A stretch of DNA of 64,000 nt, from assembly GCA_905339295.1 (NCBI GenBank), contig CAJPFI010000044.1, positions 16,144 to 80,143 of the forward strand, in the 5' to 3' direction. The notes under the pieces were generated by a model, which was not told the origin of the DNA, did no database searches, and was given only the letters and a program-made list of their open reading frames with translations. Of this stretch, positions 1 to 8,553 are shown one piece after another. The number at the start of each line of letters is the position of its first letter. Positions within the stretch are counted from its first letter, which is position 1. Source of the DNA: Burkholderiales bacterium. Lineage in GTDB: Bacteria > Pseudomonadota > Gammaproteobacteria > Burkholderiales > Casimicrobiaceae. The translations under genes were made by a program, and so were the position numbers.

Positions 1-21
1 GCCGATACCAGGAGCATCGAG

Positions 22-216
22 ATGACCCCGTCCCAGAACAACGCCGGTTCCGCTTCCGCGGCCTGCTGCGCGCCTTCGGCCGCACCCTGTTGCGCGCCCG
101 CCGCCACGGCGTGCTGCGCTCCCGGCGCGGCCACCGCCTGCTGCGCCCCCGCCAGCGTCGCGTGCTGCACGCCGGCCGGTTCGGGCGCCTCCGCCGGCTG
201 CTGCGTGCAAGGCTGA
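22..216 (+). CDS. Cysteine-rich CCAP-repeat mini-protein
   Basis: A 64-residue peptide made almost entirely of Ala, Pro, Ser, Gly and six Cys-Cys pairs, mostly as CCAP units spaced 7-9 residues apart. An AGGAG sits seven bases before the ATG, which supports real translation. It has no signal peptide and no predicted fold. Paired cysteines at this density suggest metal or thiol chemistry, but that is inference. It ends 44 bases before the ATG of an ECF sigma factor that itself has a cysteine-rich tail, so the two may be co-transcribed and functionally linked. The family is not one I recognise. Confidence 0.7.
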   Translation: MTPSQNNAGSASAACCAPSAAPCCAPAATACCAPGAATACCAPASVACCTPAGSGASAGCCVQG

Positions 217-260
217 GCGGTTCGCGGCACACTGGCGCCCGGTGCGCCAGTGACCCGACG

Positions 261-896
261 ATGGACCCCTCGCTTCCGCAACCCGCCGATCTCACGCAGG
301 CCTACGCGCAGTTGCGCGGCGGCCTGCTCGCGTTCCTGCGCAAGCAGGTGGGCGACGCGCAGGCGGCCGAGGACCTGCTCCACGACGTGATGGTCAAGGC
401 GCTGGCCGCCTCCGAGGACGGCCGGCCGGCGCCGCGCAACCTGACCGGCTGGCTGTACACCGTCGCGCACAACGCGGCGATGGACCATCACCGCCGGCGC
501 AGGCCGACCGAGCCGTTGCCTGACGAGCTTGCCGATGCGCCGCCGGCGGCACTGGCCGAGGTCGCCGACGAGACCGAGGCCGCGATGCGGGAACTGGCGC
601 TCTGCCTCGAGCCGCTGGCGAATCGGCTGCCCGAGACCTATCGCGACACGGTGCGCGCCGCCGAGTTCGAGGGTCGCGCGCTGCGCGACATCGCGCAGGC
701 GCAGGGCATCAGCGTCGCCGCGGCCAAGCAGCGTGCGAGCCGCGGCCGGCGACTGCTGCACCGGGAGCTGATGCGCTGCTGCAGCGTGGCGTTGTCGCCG
801 ACCGGCCGGTTGCTCGACTACGACGCGCGAGCCGCGACACGCTGCGCCACCGATCCCGGAGCCTGCGCGGGGCCGACGGCGTGCGCGACGCGCTGA
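261..896 (+). CDS. ECF sigma factor, SigZ-like
   Basis: A 211-residue sigma-70 family factor of the extracytoplasmic-function class. Region 2 covers about residues 17-82, with the helix ending in NAAMDHHRRRR. Region 4 covers about 115-168 and includes the helix-turn-helix around LRDIAQAQGISVAAAKQRA. After region 4 comes MRCCSVALSPTGRLLDYD, a short conserved extension typical of SigZ-type factors, then three more cysteines (195, 202, 208). The ATG at 261 gives a normal ECF length; a longer upstream frame reads through the preceding mini-gene. No anti-sigma gene is adjacent, so regulation may act through the Cys tail (inference). Confidence 0.85.
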   Translation: MDPSLPQPADLTQAYAQLRGGLLAFLRKQVGDAQAAEDLLHDVMVKALAASEDGRPAPRNLTGWLYTVAHNAAMDHHRRRRPTEPLPDELADAPPAALAEVADETEAAMRELALCLEPLANRLPETYRDTVRAAEFEGRALRDIAQAQGISVAAAKQRASRGRRLLHRELMRCCSVALSPTGRLLDYDARAATRCATDPGACAGPTACATR

Positions 897-1160
897 GCGC
901 GCCGGCACCGCACCTCCGGCACGAACGAGCGACGGCGCGGCGGCCGGCAGGGCGCGGCGGTCCCGTCATGGCTGCTTCGCCGCGCGCGGAGTCGCCGCAC
1001 GCGCGCTCGCACGCGCGCTCGAGCACCGCTCGTCTTCGCGGTTCCCGGTCGCCGCGCCGACGGCGGATGAGGCGGCGCGCGACCGGCGCGCAATCGGCGT
1101 TGTCACCTTCGGCACGTCTCGCGTCTATGCGGTACCACCACCGCGACCGCAAGGCGTTCC

Positions 1161-2111
1161 ATGACAGCCTCGACTTCCGCCTCCGTTTCTCCCGAACGCG
1201 CTCGCCGCGCGTCCTTCCCGGACACCCTGATCCGCTGGGGCGCGTTCCCTGCCGGGCTGGCCGTGGCGGCGCTGGCCGCGCTGGCGCTGCACCACCGGTG
1301 GATGCCTGCGATGGCCGTGCAGATGGCGGCGATGGTTGCGGCGGTGCTGCTCGTCGTGATCGCCGAGCGGCGGTTGCCGTTTCGCGCCGCCTGGCGCGTC
1401 GCCCCGTCGGCGGAACGGCGAGTCGACATCACGTCGATGGCGGTGCTGATGCTGCTCGCCGATCCGCTGTCCAAGATGACGCTCCTTCCCCTCGTGGCTT
1501 CGCTCGCGGCCACCGCCGCGGCGGCGATCGCCGAGGCCGGCGGGCGTCCGCTCGGGCTCGGACTCTTTCCCGCCGCGCTGCCGCTGCCGCTGCAACTGCT
1601 GCTGGCCGCCGCGGTGGCCGAGCTCGGGCAGTACGGGACGCACCGCGCCGCGCACGGCGTGCGCTGGATGTGGGCGATGCACGGCTTTCACCACAACCCG
1701 GCGCGCGTGAACTGGCTCAACGGATTTCGCGTCAACCCGCTCAACCTGCTGTGGCATCAGCTTGCCGGACTGGGGCTGCTCGTCGCGCTGGGCGCGCCGG
1801 AGCCCGTGATCCAGATGCTCATCGCCTTCGGCACCGTGGTGGCCGTCTTCCAGCACGCCAACGCCGACCTTCGACTCGACGGCTGGAATCGGCTTCTCAG
1901 CACCGCCGACCTGCACCGCTGGCACCACGCGGCCGGGCACGCGCAAGGGCAATGCAATTTCGGCGCGGTGCTGATGCTGTGGGACCACGTGTTCGGCACT
2001 TACCGCCGCCACGACGCCGCGCCGGCGGTGGTGGGCGTCGCCGGCTTCGAGCCGAAGGCGGCGGGATACCTCGCCGGGCTGCGCGAGGCGGCGCGGATGG
2101 CCTGGCGCTAG
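1161..2111 (+). CDS. Sterol desaturase / fatty acid hydroxylase superfamily protein
   Basis: A 316-residue integral membrane di-iron oxygenase of the fatty-acid-hydroxylase superfamily. The histidine clusters that bind iron are visible: HRAAH (161-165), HGFHH (174-178), QHAN (231-234) and HRWHH (252-256). Several hydrophobic helices precede the first cluster (about residues 27-68 and 95-155). Members hydroxylate or desaturate lipid, sterol, hopanoid or carotenoid chains at the cytoplasmic membrane; the substrate cannot be told from sequence. The gene stands alone, and its right-hand neighbour is convergent. Confidence 0.88.
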   Translation: MTASTSASVSPERARRASFPDTLIRWGAFPAGLAVAALAALALHHRWMPAMAVQMAAMVAAVLLVVIAERRLPFRAAWRVAPSAERRVDITSMAVLMLLADPLSKMTLLPLVASLAATAAAAIAEAGGRPLGLGLFPAALPLPLQLLLAAAVAELGQYGTHRAAHGVRWMWAMHGFHHNPARVNWLNGFRVNPLNLLWHQLAGLGLLVALGAPEPVIQMLIAFGTVVAVFQHANADLRLDGWNRLLSTADLHRWHHAAGHAQGQCNFGAVLMLWDHVFGTYRRHDAAPAVVGVAGFEPKAAGYLAGLREAARMAWR

Positions 2112-2479
2112 GCGGCGCGCTCCACGGCATCGCGGGGCGCCCGTCACCGCGGTCGCGCAGCACGCGGCGAAGCGCTCGCTGACGCCCTGCACCGCCGTCG
2201 CGCCGTCGATCCCGCGGCGCGCCCCGTCGTTGCGCGCGGGCTGCAGCAACCCATGCACCGCTCAGTCCTCGGCGTGGCAGGACCCGTCGGCTTCGTTGCC
2301 GGCCATGGAGGTGCGCGGCCGGAGGCGACGCTCGCGCGATGGCGATGGCGCACGCGGAGCGAAGGAGTCCTCGAACAGGTTTCCGCCGGGCCGCGATGCG
2401 GACGCCGGGATGGCGCCACGATGTCGCGCAACGCCGGCTCCCGGCAATCGGGCGTTCGGGCCCGATCCCCTGACTCACG
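2112..2479. other. Intergenic gap between convergent genes
   Basis: About 370 bases between the hydroxylase (+) and the metallo-beta-lactamase-fold gene (-). Open frames here are GC-driven and show no family motif or ribosome site. No terminator hairpin with a T-run was seen. Confidence 0.5.
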
Positions 2480-3514
2480 CTACGAGCATCCGGCCACGCA
2501 CCTGCCGCTGCCGTCGAACTCCATCGTCCTGCCCGACAGCGCCGCAACGACCGGCCTCCCCTTCACCAGCGTCATGAACGACGCGGTCCGCGACGAGGGT
2601 CTCACCTTCCCTCCCGTGGTCGCGCCCTCGTTGACGTGCGTGACGATCACCGTCGCCGGACGGACCAGCTCATCGGCGATGTGCGCTCCCGACGCCGCCG
2701 TCAGCGCGCTGAAGCCGAGGTTCAGGACCATCAGGTTCGCCTTGTGGAAGTCGTGGACGATGGTCCTCATGTCCGCATGGAGGCCGGTGTCGCCGGTCAG
2801 GTAGGCCACCAGGCCGTTGGTGAAGCGGATCACGTAGCCGCTCGGGGGCCCGAGCGAGAGGCTGACGTTGTCGGCCTCGAGGTTCCTGCGTTCCGGATCG
2901 GTCAGCAGGCCGCGCGGCACCGTGCTGTCGTGCGACGCGGGAACGATCGTGATCTCGACGCCTTTCGCGGCGTTGCCTGTCCTGAACGTGCGCGCGCCGC
3001 CCAGGTTGTTGCCGGCGAGGCACGACGTCGCGAACGGGACGACGTGATCGTCGCCCGTCGCCGGGCACGGGGGCGTGGGCCGGCCCTTGATGGTCTCGAC
3101 CCGGCGGCCGACGAACTGCGCCATCGGGTTGACCATGACGATGCCGGCGTTCTTCGCCGCGGCGATCTCGCCCGACGTCGTGCCGGGCGCGGCGCTGGCG
3201 AGCTCGGGGCTCGCGCAGGTGCCGCCCTCCAGCGCCTTGAGCCTCTGGTCGCCGATGTGGTCGCCATGGGCGTGGCTCAGCAGCACCACGTGCACGGTGC
3301 CCAGGCGCGGGTCGTCGCCGCCGGTGACCGACTGGCCGGCGTCGTAGAGGATGCGCACGCCGGTCGGATCCTCGAGGATCGTCGCTCGGTCGCGCGAGCA
3401 GAGCTCGCCCGCATGCGAGCCCAGCGGCGTGATCCTGACCGTCTGTGCCGCCGCCGACGTCGCGCCCAGCGTGATCGCCAGCAGGATGCCGCCGCGAAAC
3501 ATCGTCGTTCTCAT
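2480..3514 (-). CDS. Secreted metallo-beta-lactamase-fold hydrolase
   Basis: A 344-residue protein with a Sec signal peptide (MRTTMFRGGILLAITLGATS, cleaved near AAAQ). The zinc motif HAHGDH lies at residues 81-86 in SHAHGDHIGD. Later metal-ligand regions include PASHDST and YLTGDTG, as in UlaG-like or L-ascorbate-lactonase-like members. The start at 3514 has a GGAGGA ribosome site and gives the signal peptide directly; the longer frame adds 27 Arg-rich residues with no function. The location is predicted periplasmic. Substrate unknown. Confidence 0.85.
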   Translation of the reverse strand: MRTTMFRGGILLAITLGATSAAAQTVRITPLGSHAGELCSRDRATILEDPTGVRILYDAGQSVTGGDDPRLGTVHVVLLSHAHGDHIGDQRLKALEGGTCASPELASAAPGTTSGEIAAAKNAGIVMVNPMAQFVGRRVETIKGRPTPPCPATGDDHVVPFATSCLAGNNLGGARTFRTGNAAKGVEITIVPASHDSTVPRGLLTDPERRNLEADNVSLSLGPPSGYVIRFTNGLVAYLTGDTGLHADMRTIVHDFHKANLMVLNLGFSALTAASGAHIADELVRPATVIVTHVNEGATTGGKVRPSSRTASFMTLVKGRPVVAALSGRTMEFDGSGRCVAGCS

Positions 3515-3937
3515 CGTTCCTCCGCGAGTCGATCGGGACCGGCGCGTTCGGAAGGCTGGCTCGGCATCGCGGCCTGCGCCCGCCGTTTCCGTCACGCCGC
3601 CGCCCGCAGCGCGAACAGTCGACCTGCCGGCATTGTTCCGCCCGTCGCGCGGCCCGGACGCTCGCGCCCGCGCGAGCCGCGCGACGTCCGGCCCGGCATT
3701 GGCTTCGGATTCGTGGAATCCGGAGGCGCGTCCACCGGGACGTTTCGGCGCGCTGCGTTCGCCGCCTGCGACGGCAAGCTCGTCGACCCGACGCGCTCCG
3801 CGCGACCATCGCGCGCCCTCGTCGTCGATAGGCCGGGCCGACGTAGCCGCCGCACGAACGATCGCGACCGGCGTTTGCCGTTCGTGCGACGTGCCCGGAC
3901 CGAGGCAGGCGCTCGACAGCGTGCTCGCGAAACCGGC
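3515..3937. other. Intergenic gap
   Basis: About 420 bases between two minus-strand genes. Both strands are open in several frames, but the translations are Arg/Pro/Ala-rich and lack recognisable domains. Any promoter for the hydrolase at 3514 should lie here; no clear -35/-10 pair was seen. Confidence 0.45.
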
Positions 3938-5596
3938 TCAGGAACCTTCGTGAGGACGCCGGTCGAGACCGACATCCGGGGGTGCCGCACTGCTCGGCGA
4001 CCGGACAACGGGGTTGGGCGCGTGGGGCCTCGGCATGGCGAAGCCCTTCCCGAACAGCCGCACGCAAGCGGCGGCCGCCTCGCGATCGTAGAGCCGGCCG
4101 GCAGCGCCTTCGATCTCGGCGAGCGCCGCGTCGAGACCGGGGTTCTCACGGTACGGCCGCGGCGAGGACATCGACTCGACGACGTCGGCGATGGCGACGA
4201 TGCGCGCCTCGACGATGATCTCGTCGCCCCTGAGACCGCGCGGGTAGCCGCTGCCGTCCATCCGCTCGTGGTGCTGGCGCGCGACTTCCGCGACCGGCCA
4301 CGCGAGCTCGCAGTCCTTCAGGATGTCGAAGCCCATCTGCGCGTGCAGCTCGATCATCCCGAACTCGGCGGCGAGGAGCTTGCCGGGCTTCGCCAGGATC
4401 TCCGACGGCACGCCGATCTTGCCGACGTCGTGCAGGTAGCCGGACAGGCGCAGCGCCTGGCACTTCTCGGGCGTCATCCCCATCTCGGCGCCGATGGCGG
4501 CCGCCAGTTCGCCGACGCGCCGCTGATGGCCCGCCGTGTACGGGTCGCGCAGCTCGACCATCCGTAACGCGGCATCGATGGTGCCGAGCATCGCGCGCTC
4601 CGAGCGCTCGAGGGCTTCGCGCACCTGCTTCTCGGCGTGCAGCCGCTCGGTCACGTCGAGGGCCAGCGCCAGGACGCCGCGTGCGCCGTCGAACTCGTCC
4701 GCGTGCGAGGTGACCTCCACGTCGATGACGGTGCCGTCCTTGCGCAGGTGGCGCGCGAGCGTGGGCTGGCCGAGGCCGTCCATCCTGCGCGCCAGGTGGT
4801 CGAGCAGCCACGGGACGTCCTCGGCCGGCCGGATGTCCCTGATCGTCATCGCCAGGAATTCGTCGCGCGAGTAGCCGTACTGCCGCAAGGCGGCGTCGTT
4901 GACGGCGAGGATGCCGAGCGAGTCGCGGTCATAGACGAACATCGGGTGCGGATTGGACACGAACAGCTTGCGGTACCGGTCCTCGCCCTTCGCGCGCGCC
5001 TCCTCGGCGGCCTTGAGGTCGGTGATGTCCTGCAGCGTGCCGTAACCCCGTACCGGCCTGCCCCCGTCGTCGCGCTCGGTCTCGAGCTTCGTGCGCGCCC
5101 ACTTGATCCGGCCGTCGTCCATCCGCAGCCGGCCGATCAGTTCGATCGGCGAATAGTCCCTCAACCGCCGCGCATAGGCTGATGTCAGCGCCTCGCGGTC
5201 GTCCGGGTGGATGCGCGCCACCACCGCCTCCATCGACGGCGGCGTGGCGGGATCGATCTCGAGGATCGACCAGATCTCGTCCGACCAGACCATGCTTCCC
5301 GTCGCGAGGTCGGTTTCCCAGTTGCCGACGCGCGCGACACGCTGAGCCTCGCGCAGGCGACGCTCGCTCGCGGCAAGCGCCGTGTCGACCGCCCTGGCCC
5401 GGCGCTCGTCGCGCGTGAGAATCGCGAAAAGGATCGCCGCGGTGACGCCGACGAACACCAGGCCCTTGGCGATGTCTTGCCAGACATCGTCGAATTCGCC
5501 CGGGGCCCACGCGACGAAGAGGTCCGACGCGACGATCCACGCCGCCGCGGCCAGCGCGTAGGTCAGCGTGACGCGCAGCGCTCTGGAACGTCGCAT
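3938..5596 (-). CDS. Membrane PAS-PAS-HD-GYP cyclic-di-GMP phosphodiesterase
   Basis: A 552-residue sensor. Two transmembrane segments (about 8-28 and 43-61) are followed by a PAS_3-type domain (85-195), a second PAS domain (205-320) and a C-terminal HD-GYP domain (335-525). The catalytic signatures are intact: the HD pair at 389-390 in GYLHDVGKIGVP, and HHERMDGSGYP at 442-452. HD-GYP enzymes hydrolyse cyclic-di-GMP to GMP/pGpG. A GGGAG sits just upstream of the ATG at 5596, and this start places TM1 at the N terminus; the open frame continues 159 codons further without domain content. A matching GGDEF cyclase lies at 42840-44321. Confidence 0.9.
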   Translation of the reverse strand: MRRSRALRVTLTYALAAAAWIVASDLFVAWAPGEFDDVWQDIAKGLVFVGVTAAILFAILTRDERRARAVDTALAASERRLREAQRVARVGNWETDLATGSMVWSDEIWSILEIDPATPPSMEAVVARIHPDDREALTSAYARRLRDYSPIELIGRLRMDDGRIKWARTKLETERDDGGRPVRGYGTLQDITDLKAAEEARAKGEDRYRKLFVSNPHPMFVYDRDSLGILAVNDAALRQYGYSRDEFLAMTIRDIRPAEDVPWLLDHLARRMDGLGQPTLARHLRKDGTVIDVEVTSHADEFDGARGVLALALDVTERLHAEKQVREALERSERAMLGTIDAALRMVELRDPYTAGHQRRVGELAAAIGAEMGMTPEKCQALRLSGYLHDVGKIGVPSEILAKPGKLLAAEFGMIELHAQMGFDILKDCELAWPVAEVARQHHERMDGSGYPRGLRGDEIIVEARIVAIADVVESMSSPRPYRENPGLDAALAEIEGAAGRLYDREAAAACVRLFGKGFAMPRPHAPNPVVRSPSSAAPPDVGLDRRPHEGS

Positions 5597-6143
5597 GAAC
5601 TCCCGTGGCGGGTGCCGTGGCAGCGGTGGAGCCGTCCCGCCATCGCGTGGATCGAATGGAAAACAACTCTGCGGCAAGAAGCGTACCGAGCGGTCGCGCG
5701 ATCCGCAACCTGGAACGTCTCCGCCATTGACGGCGGAGGGCGCCTTGCAGGACGCATCGCACGCGGGCGTCATCCCCGTGCGAGGTCCGGGACGATCCTT
5801 GCGCTGTGAGCAAGACGCGTGCCCGCGACGCCATTCCGCCGACAGCGACCGAGCGCCCCGGAGGTATCGTCGGCCGAAGCCCCGCCGGTCGCGCGCCCGG
5901 TCACGCGAGGTCGCGGCACGCCACTGCGTGCTGGCCGCCCGGCAGGAGTCGGAGGCCGTGGCGCCCCGGAGATCGGCGGCGACGGGCGCCTGCACATGGG
6001 CGACGCGTGCGGCGACGGACGCTCCGCGGGTGGTGCGGCATTCCAGGGCGCCTGCGCGGGCGCTGATTGACACGCGTCAATGACCGACCGGCGATTCGGG
6101 AGTAACCGGTGAGTGGCCGGAACCGGGGAAAGCGAGGAACGCG
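5597..6143. other. Long upstream intergenic region
   Basis: A gap of about 550 bases (over 860 if the doubtful small gene at 6144 is not real). No protein family is recognisable in any frame. The notable element is the palindrome at 6067-6080, annotated separately. Confidence 0.45.
6067..6080. promoter_or_regulatory. FNR/ANR/Dnr-like palindrome
   Basis: TTGAC-N4-GTCAA, a perfect 5+4+5 inverted repeat matching the TTGAY-N4-RTCAA half-site logic of CRP/FNR-family oxygen and NO regulators. It lies 64 bases upstream of an ATG with a GAGGAA ribosome site (6144). With the box near -41.5, the start point would be about 6115. The regulator itself is not in the window. Confidence 0.5.
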
Positions 6144-6461
6144 ATGAGCTGCCTGCCTCTCGTGGTCGCCGCCCGCGGCTCGCCACGACCGGGGGGTTCG
6201 GCCTCCGGCGTTTCGGCGATGGCGCGTGACGGCGAGGTCGGTCACGCGGACTGCGAGCACCGGATAGCGATCCGGGTCGCGCCGCAGTGGATGGCCGTGG
6301 TCGTGCTCGCGGCGAGGGTCACTCCTCGCCCCGCGATCGATGCACGTGGATCCGTTCGATCGACGTGCGATGAGTGGGAGCCCGGGGCCCTCCGGGCGAT
6401 GCGTGGTGGCGCGCGTGCGACGTCCTTCAACCCGGGACACCTGAAGGAGCAGGACTCATGA
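6144..6461 (+). CDS. Doubtful small ORF upstream of the 91-residue protein
   Basis: A 105-codon frame with no recognised domain and an amino acid make-up close to background. Three facts make it worth listing: a GAGGAA ribosome site seven bases upstream, an FNR-like palindrome at suitable distance, and a stop codon overlapping the next gene's start in an ATGA junction. It could equally be a leader region for the downstream gene. Confidence 0.28.
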   Translation: MSCLPLVVAARGSPRPGGSASGVSAMARDGEVGHADCEHRIAIRVAPQWMAVVVLAARVTPRPAIDARGSVRSTCDEWEPGALRAMRGGARATSFNPGHLKEQDS

Positions 6462-6733
6462 AGCATCACATCACGAAGCAGGGCGACAGGCTCCTCGTCC
6501 GGATCGACGACGTCTCGGGCCAGGAACCGGCACTCCTGCTGCGGATCCGCCAATGCAGGCAAAGCGCCTGGTCCTGTCCCTCCGGCGAGTGCATGAAGAT
6601 CGGATCGATCGACGAGCACGTCGACGGCGGCGGGATCGAGCTGACGCTGACTCCCCGGCCCGGCGTGCAGCTCGACGTCTCCGGCATCGACGAGTGCCTG
6701 GGCTACATGCTGCGCGAAGTCGACAGCAGGTGA
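6458..6733 (+). CDS. Small cysteine-containing protein of unknown function
   Basis: A 91-residue soluble protein starting MKHHITKQGDRLLVRIDD. An AAGGAG ribosome site sits nine bases before the ATG. Four cysteines (QCRQ, SCPS, ECMK and later ECLG) are interleaved with beta-like segments such as GGIELTLTPRP. Composition differs clearly from shadow frames (acidic, few Arg), which supports a real gene. No family was recognised. The FNR-like box at 6067-6080 lies upstream, so redox or oxygen control is possible. Confidence 0.7.
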   Translation: MKHHITKQGDRLLVRIDDVSGQEPALLLRIRQCRQSAWSCPSGECMKIGSIDEHVDGGGIELTLTPRPGVQLDVSGIDECLGYMLREVDSR

Positions 6734-7039
6734 GTCGGCCGCCGGCGCGAGTGCCGCCGGAGCCGGTCGGGACGGCACGGAAACGTTCGCGTCCCGCATC
6801 GGGGCACTGACCGCGCGGGCGGCGCCGCCTCGGCCCCGGTGTCGACGAAGCCGCTCGTCCACCCTGCCCGTCCGGTCGCGCCCCGGGCCCCGTCGGCGGC
6901 GCCGGGCTGCGGCGCCCGGCGAGCACCGGCCTTCCCCGCGCGGCCGCGCGCGTGAGCTCGACGGCCGTGCGCACGTGCCGCTACGCGTCGGCGGCGGTGC
7001 CGCCTCGCCGCGCGTTCGCGCGCTGCGCGCGCGACCCGG
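6734..7039. other. Short intergenic gap between convergent genes
   Basis: About 300 bases with no supported gene. It is GC-rich with several local inverted repeats but no T-tract terminator that I can identify. Confidence 0.4.
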
Positions 7040-7555
7040 TCAGCGCCCCGTCGTGTTGCCGAGGTAGTCGCGCTTCCCGATCTCCAGCCCGCAATGGCGC
7101 AGGAGGTCGTACGCGGTCGTGACGTGGAAGTAGAAGTTGGGGATCGCGCGCGCGAGCAGGAACTGCATGCCGGTGAAGGCGGTGTCATTGCCGCCGACCT
7201 TGACGACGACCTCCCTGTTCTCGGTCCCGTCGATCTCGGCGGCCGTCACGGTCTGCAGGAAGGCGATCGTCTTCTCGACGCGCGCCTTGAGTTCGGGAAG
7301 CGTCGTCTCGCTGTCCTCGAACACCGGGTTCGCGACGCCGGAGAGCAGCGCCGCCGCGCGCTTGGCCGTGTCGCACGCGATCCGGACCTGGCTCGCCAGC
7401 GGCAGCATGTCGGGGTAGAGGCGTGCCGACGGCAGCACGGACGCGTCGATCTTCTTCGCCTCCGCGTGCGCCTGCGCCTTGTCGAGGATCGCCGCGAGGT
7501 TGCCCAGCATGTGCACGAAACGCGGAACGCTCACCTGATACATCGAGATGGTCAC
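7040..7555 (-). CDS. DUF1993 family protein
   Basis: A 171-residue protein matching DUF1993: start MTISMYQVSVPRFVHMLGNL, the middle DMLPLASQVRIACDTAKRAA, and the end FYFHVTTAYDLLRHCGLEIGK are characteristic of this DinB-like helical family. The His residues in the last helices could bind metal as in DinB proteins (inference). It is cytoplasmic and stands alone between convergent and co-oriented neighbours. Biological role unknown. Confidence 0.88.
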   Translation of the reverse strand: MTISMYQVSVPRFVHMLGNLAAILDKAQAHAEAKKIDASVLPSARLYPDMLPLASQVRIACDTAKRAAALLSGVANPVFEDSETTLPELKARVEKTIAFLQTVTAAEIDGTENREVVVKVGGNDTAFTGMQFLLARAIPNFYFHVTTAYDLLRHCGLEIGKRDYLGNTTGR

Positions 7556-7723
7556 CGGCAGCTCCTTGGGTTGTGCGCGCGATCGACGCGGGGCGCGAGC
7601 GGACAGGCGTGGCCCGTGGCGCCCCGGTCGCTCGAGCGCGAACGCGCATCGTACCCGACGCGCGCGGAGCGCCGCGCGGTCGGCGCGACGCGATCGCGCC
7701 GGCCCGCCGCTCCACCGACGCGG

Positions 7724-8533
7724 CTAGAGCACGCCCAGGCTCCTCGACACCTCCGCCGCCGTCCTCGCCAGGCTCGGCGCGAGCTTCCGCTGCAACTCCG
7801 CGAGCGACCAGCGCGGCGAGGGCACCGCGACGTTGATCGCGCCGGCCACCTGCCCGGACTGGTCGACGAGCGCGGCGGCGATCGAGACGTCGCCGACGAA
7901 GGTCTCCTGGTTGTTCACCGCGTAGCCGCGCTTGCGCGTCTCGGCGAGGATCGCCAGCAGCTTCGTGAGGTCGGTGACCGTATGCGGCGTAAGCGCCTCG
8001 CGCGGCGAGCGCTCCAGCACGCTCCTCGCCTCGGCCTCCGGCATGCGTGCGAGCATGGCGCGGCCGGGCGACGTGCACCATGCCGGCAGGCGCGAACCGA
8101 CGCGCAGGTCTACGCTGACCGCGTGGATGCTCGGGAAGCGCGCGATGAACACGACCTCGGTGTCCTCGAGGCGGGTCAGGTTCACCGTCTCGCCGCACTC
8201 GCGGTTGAGCGCCCCCAGCAGCGGCAGCGCGACCTCGCGCATTCGGTCCTGCGCGAGCACGCTGTCGGTGAACGCGAGCATCTTCGACGACAGCGACCAG
8301 GCGCGCGTCTCGGGATGCTGGCGCAGGTAGCCCAGGACGCGCAGCGTGTGGGTCGTGCGCTGCACGGCGCTCTTGTCGAGATCGACCCGGCGGACGAGCT
8401 CGGTGAGCGCGAGAGGCCGGTCCGCGGCGCTCAGCGCCTCCAGCACGCGGAAGCACCGGGCCACGGAGCCGATGAACAGGCGATCGCCTTCCGGGGCGTC
8501 CGCCTCGGGGACCTTGCCGCGACTCCGGGCCAT
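7724..8533 (-). CDS. IclR-family transcriptional regulator
   Basis: A 269-residue regulator. The winged helix-turn-helix covers about residues 20-85 (VARCFRVLEALS through LRVLGYLRQ), followed by the IclR effector-binding domain (about 100-265, including GSRLPAWCTSPGRAMLA and the late NVAVPSPRWSL). It ends the minus-strand pair with the M19 dipeptidase gene, whose stop lies 20 bases upstream. IclR proteins commonly control adjacent catabolic genes, so the divergent promoter region at 9608-9659 is its likely target. Confidence 0.9.
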   Translation of the reverse strand: MARSRGKVPEADAPEGDRLFIGSVARCFRVLEALSAADRPLALTELVRRVDLDKSAVQRTTHTLRVLGYLRQHPETRAWSLSSKMLAFTDSVLAQDRMREVALPLLGALNRECGETVNLTRLEDTEVVFIARFPSIHAVSVDLRVGSRLPAWCTSPGRAMLARMPEAEARSVLERSPREALTPHTVTDLTKLLAILAETRKRGYAVNNQETFVGDVSIAAALVDQSGQVAGAINVAVPSPRWSLAELQRKLAPSLARTAAEVSRSLGVL

Positions 8534-8553
8534 CGCCGCCGCCGCGCTCCGTC

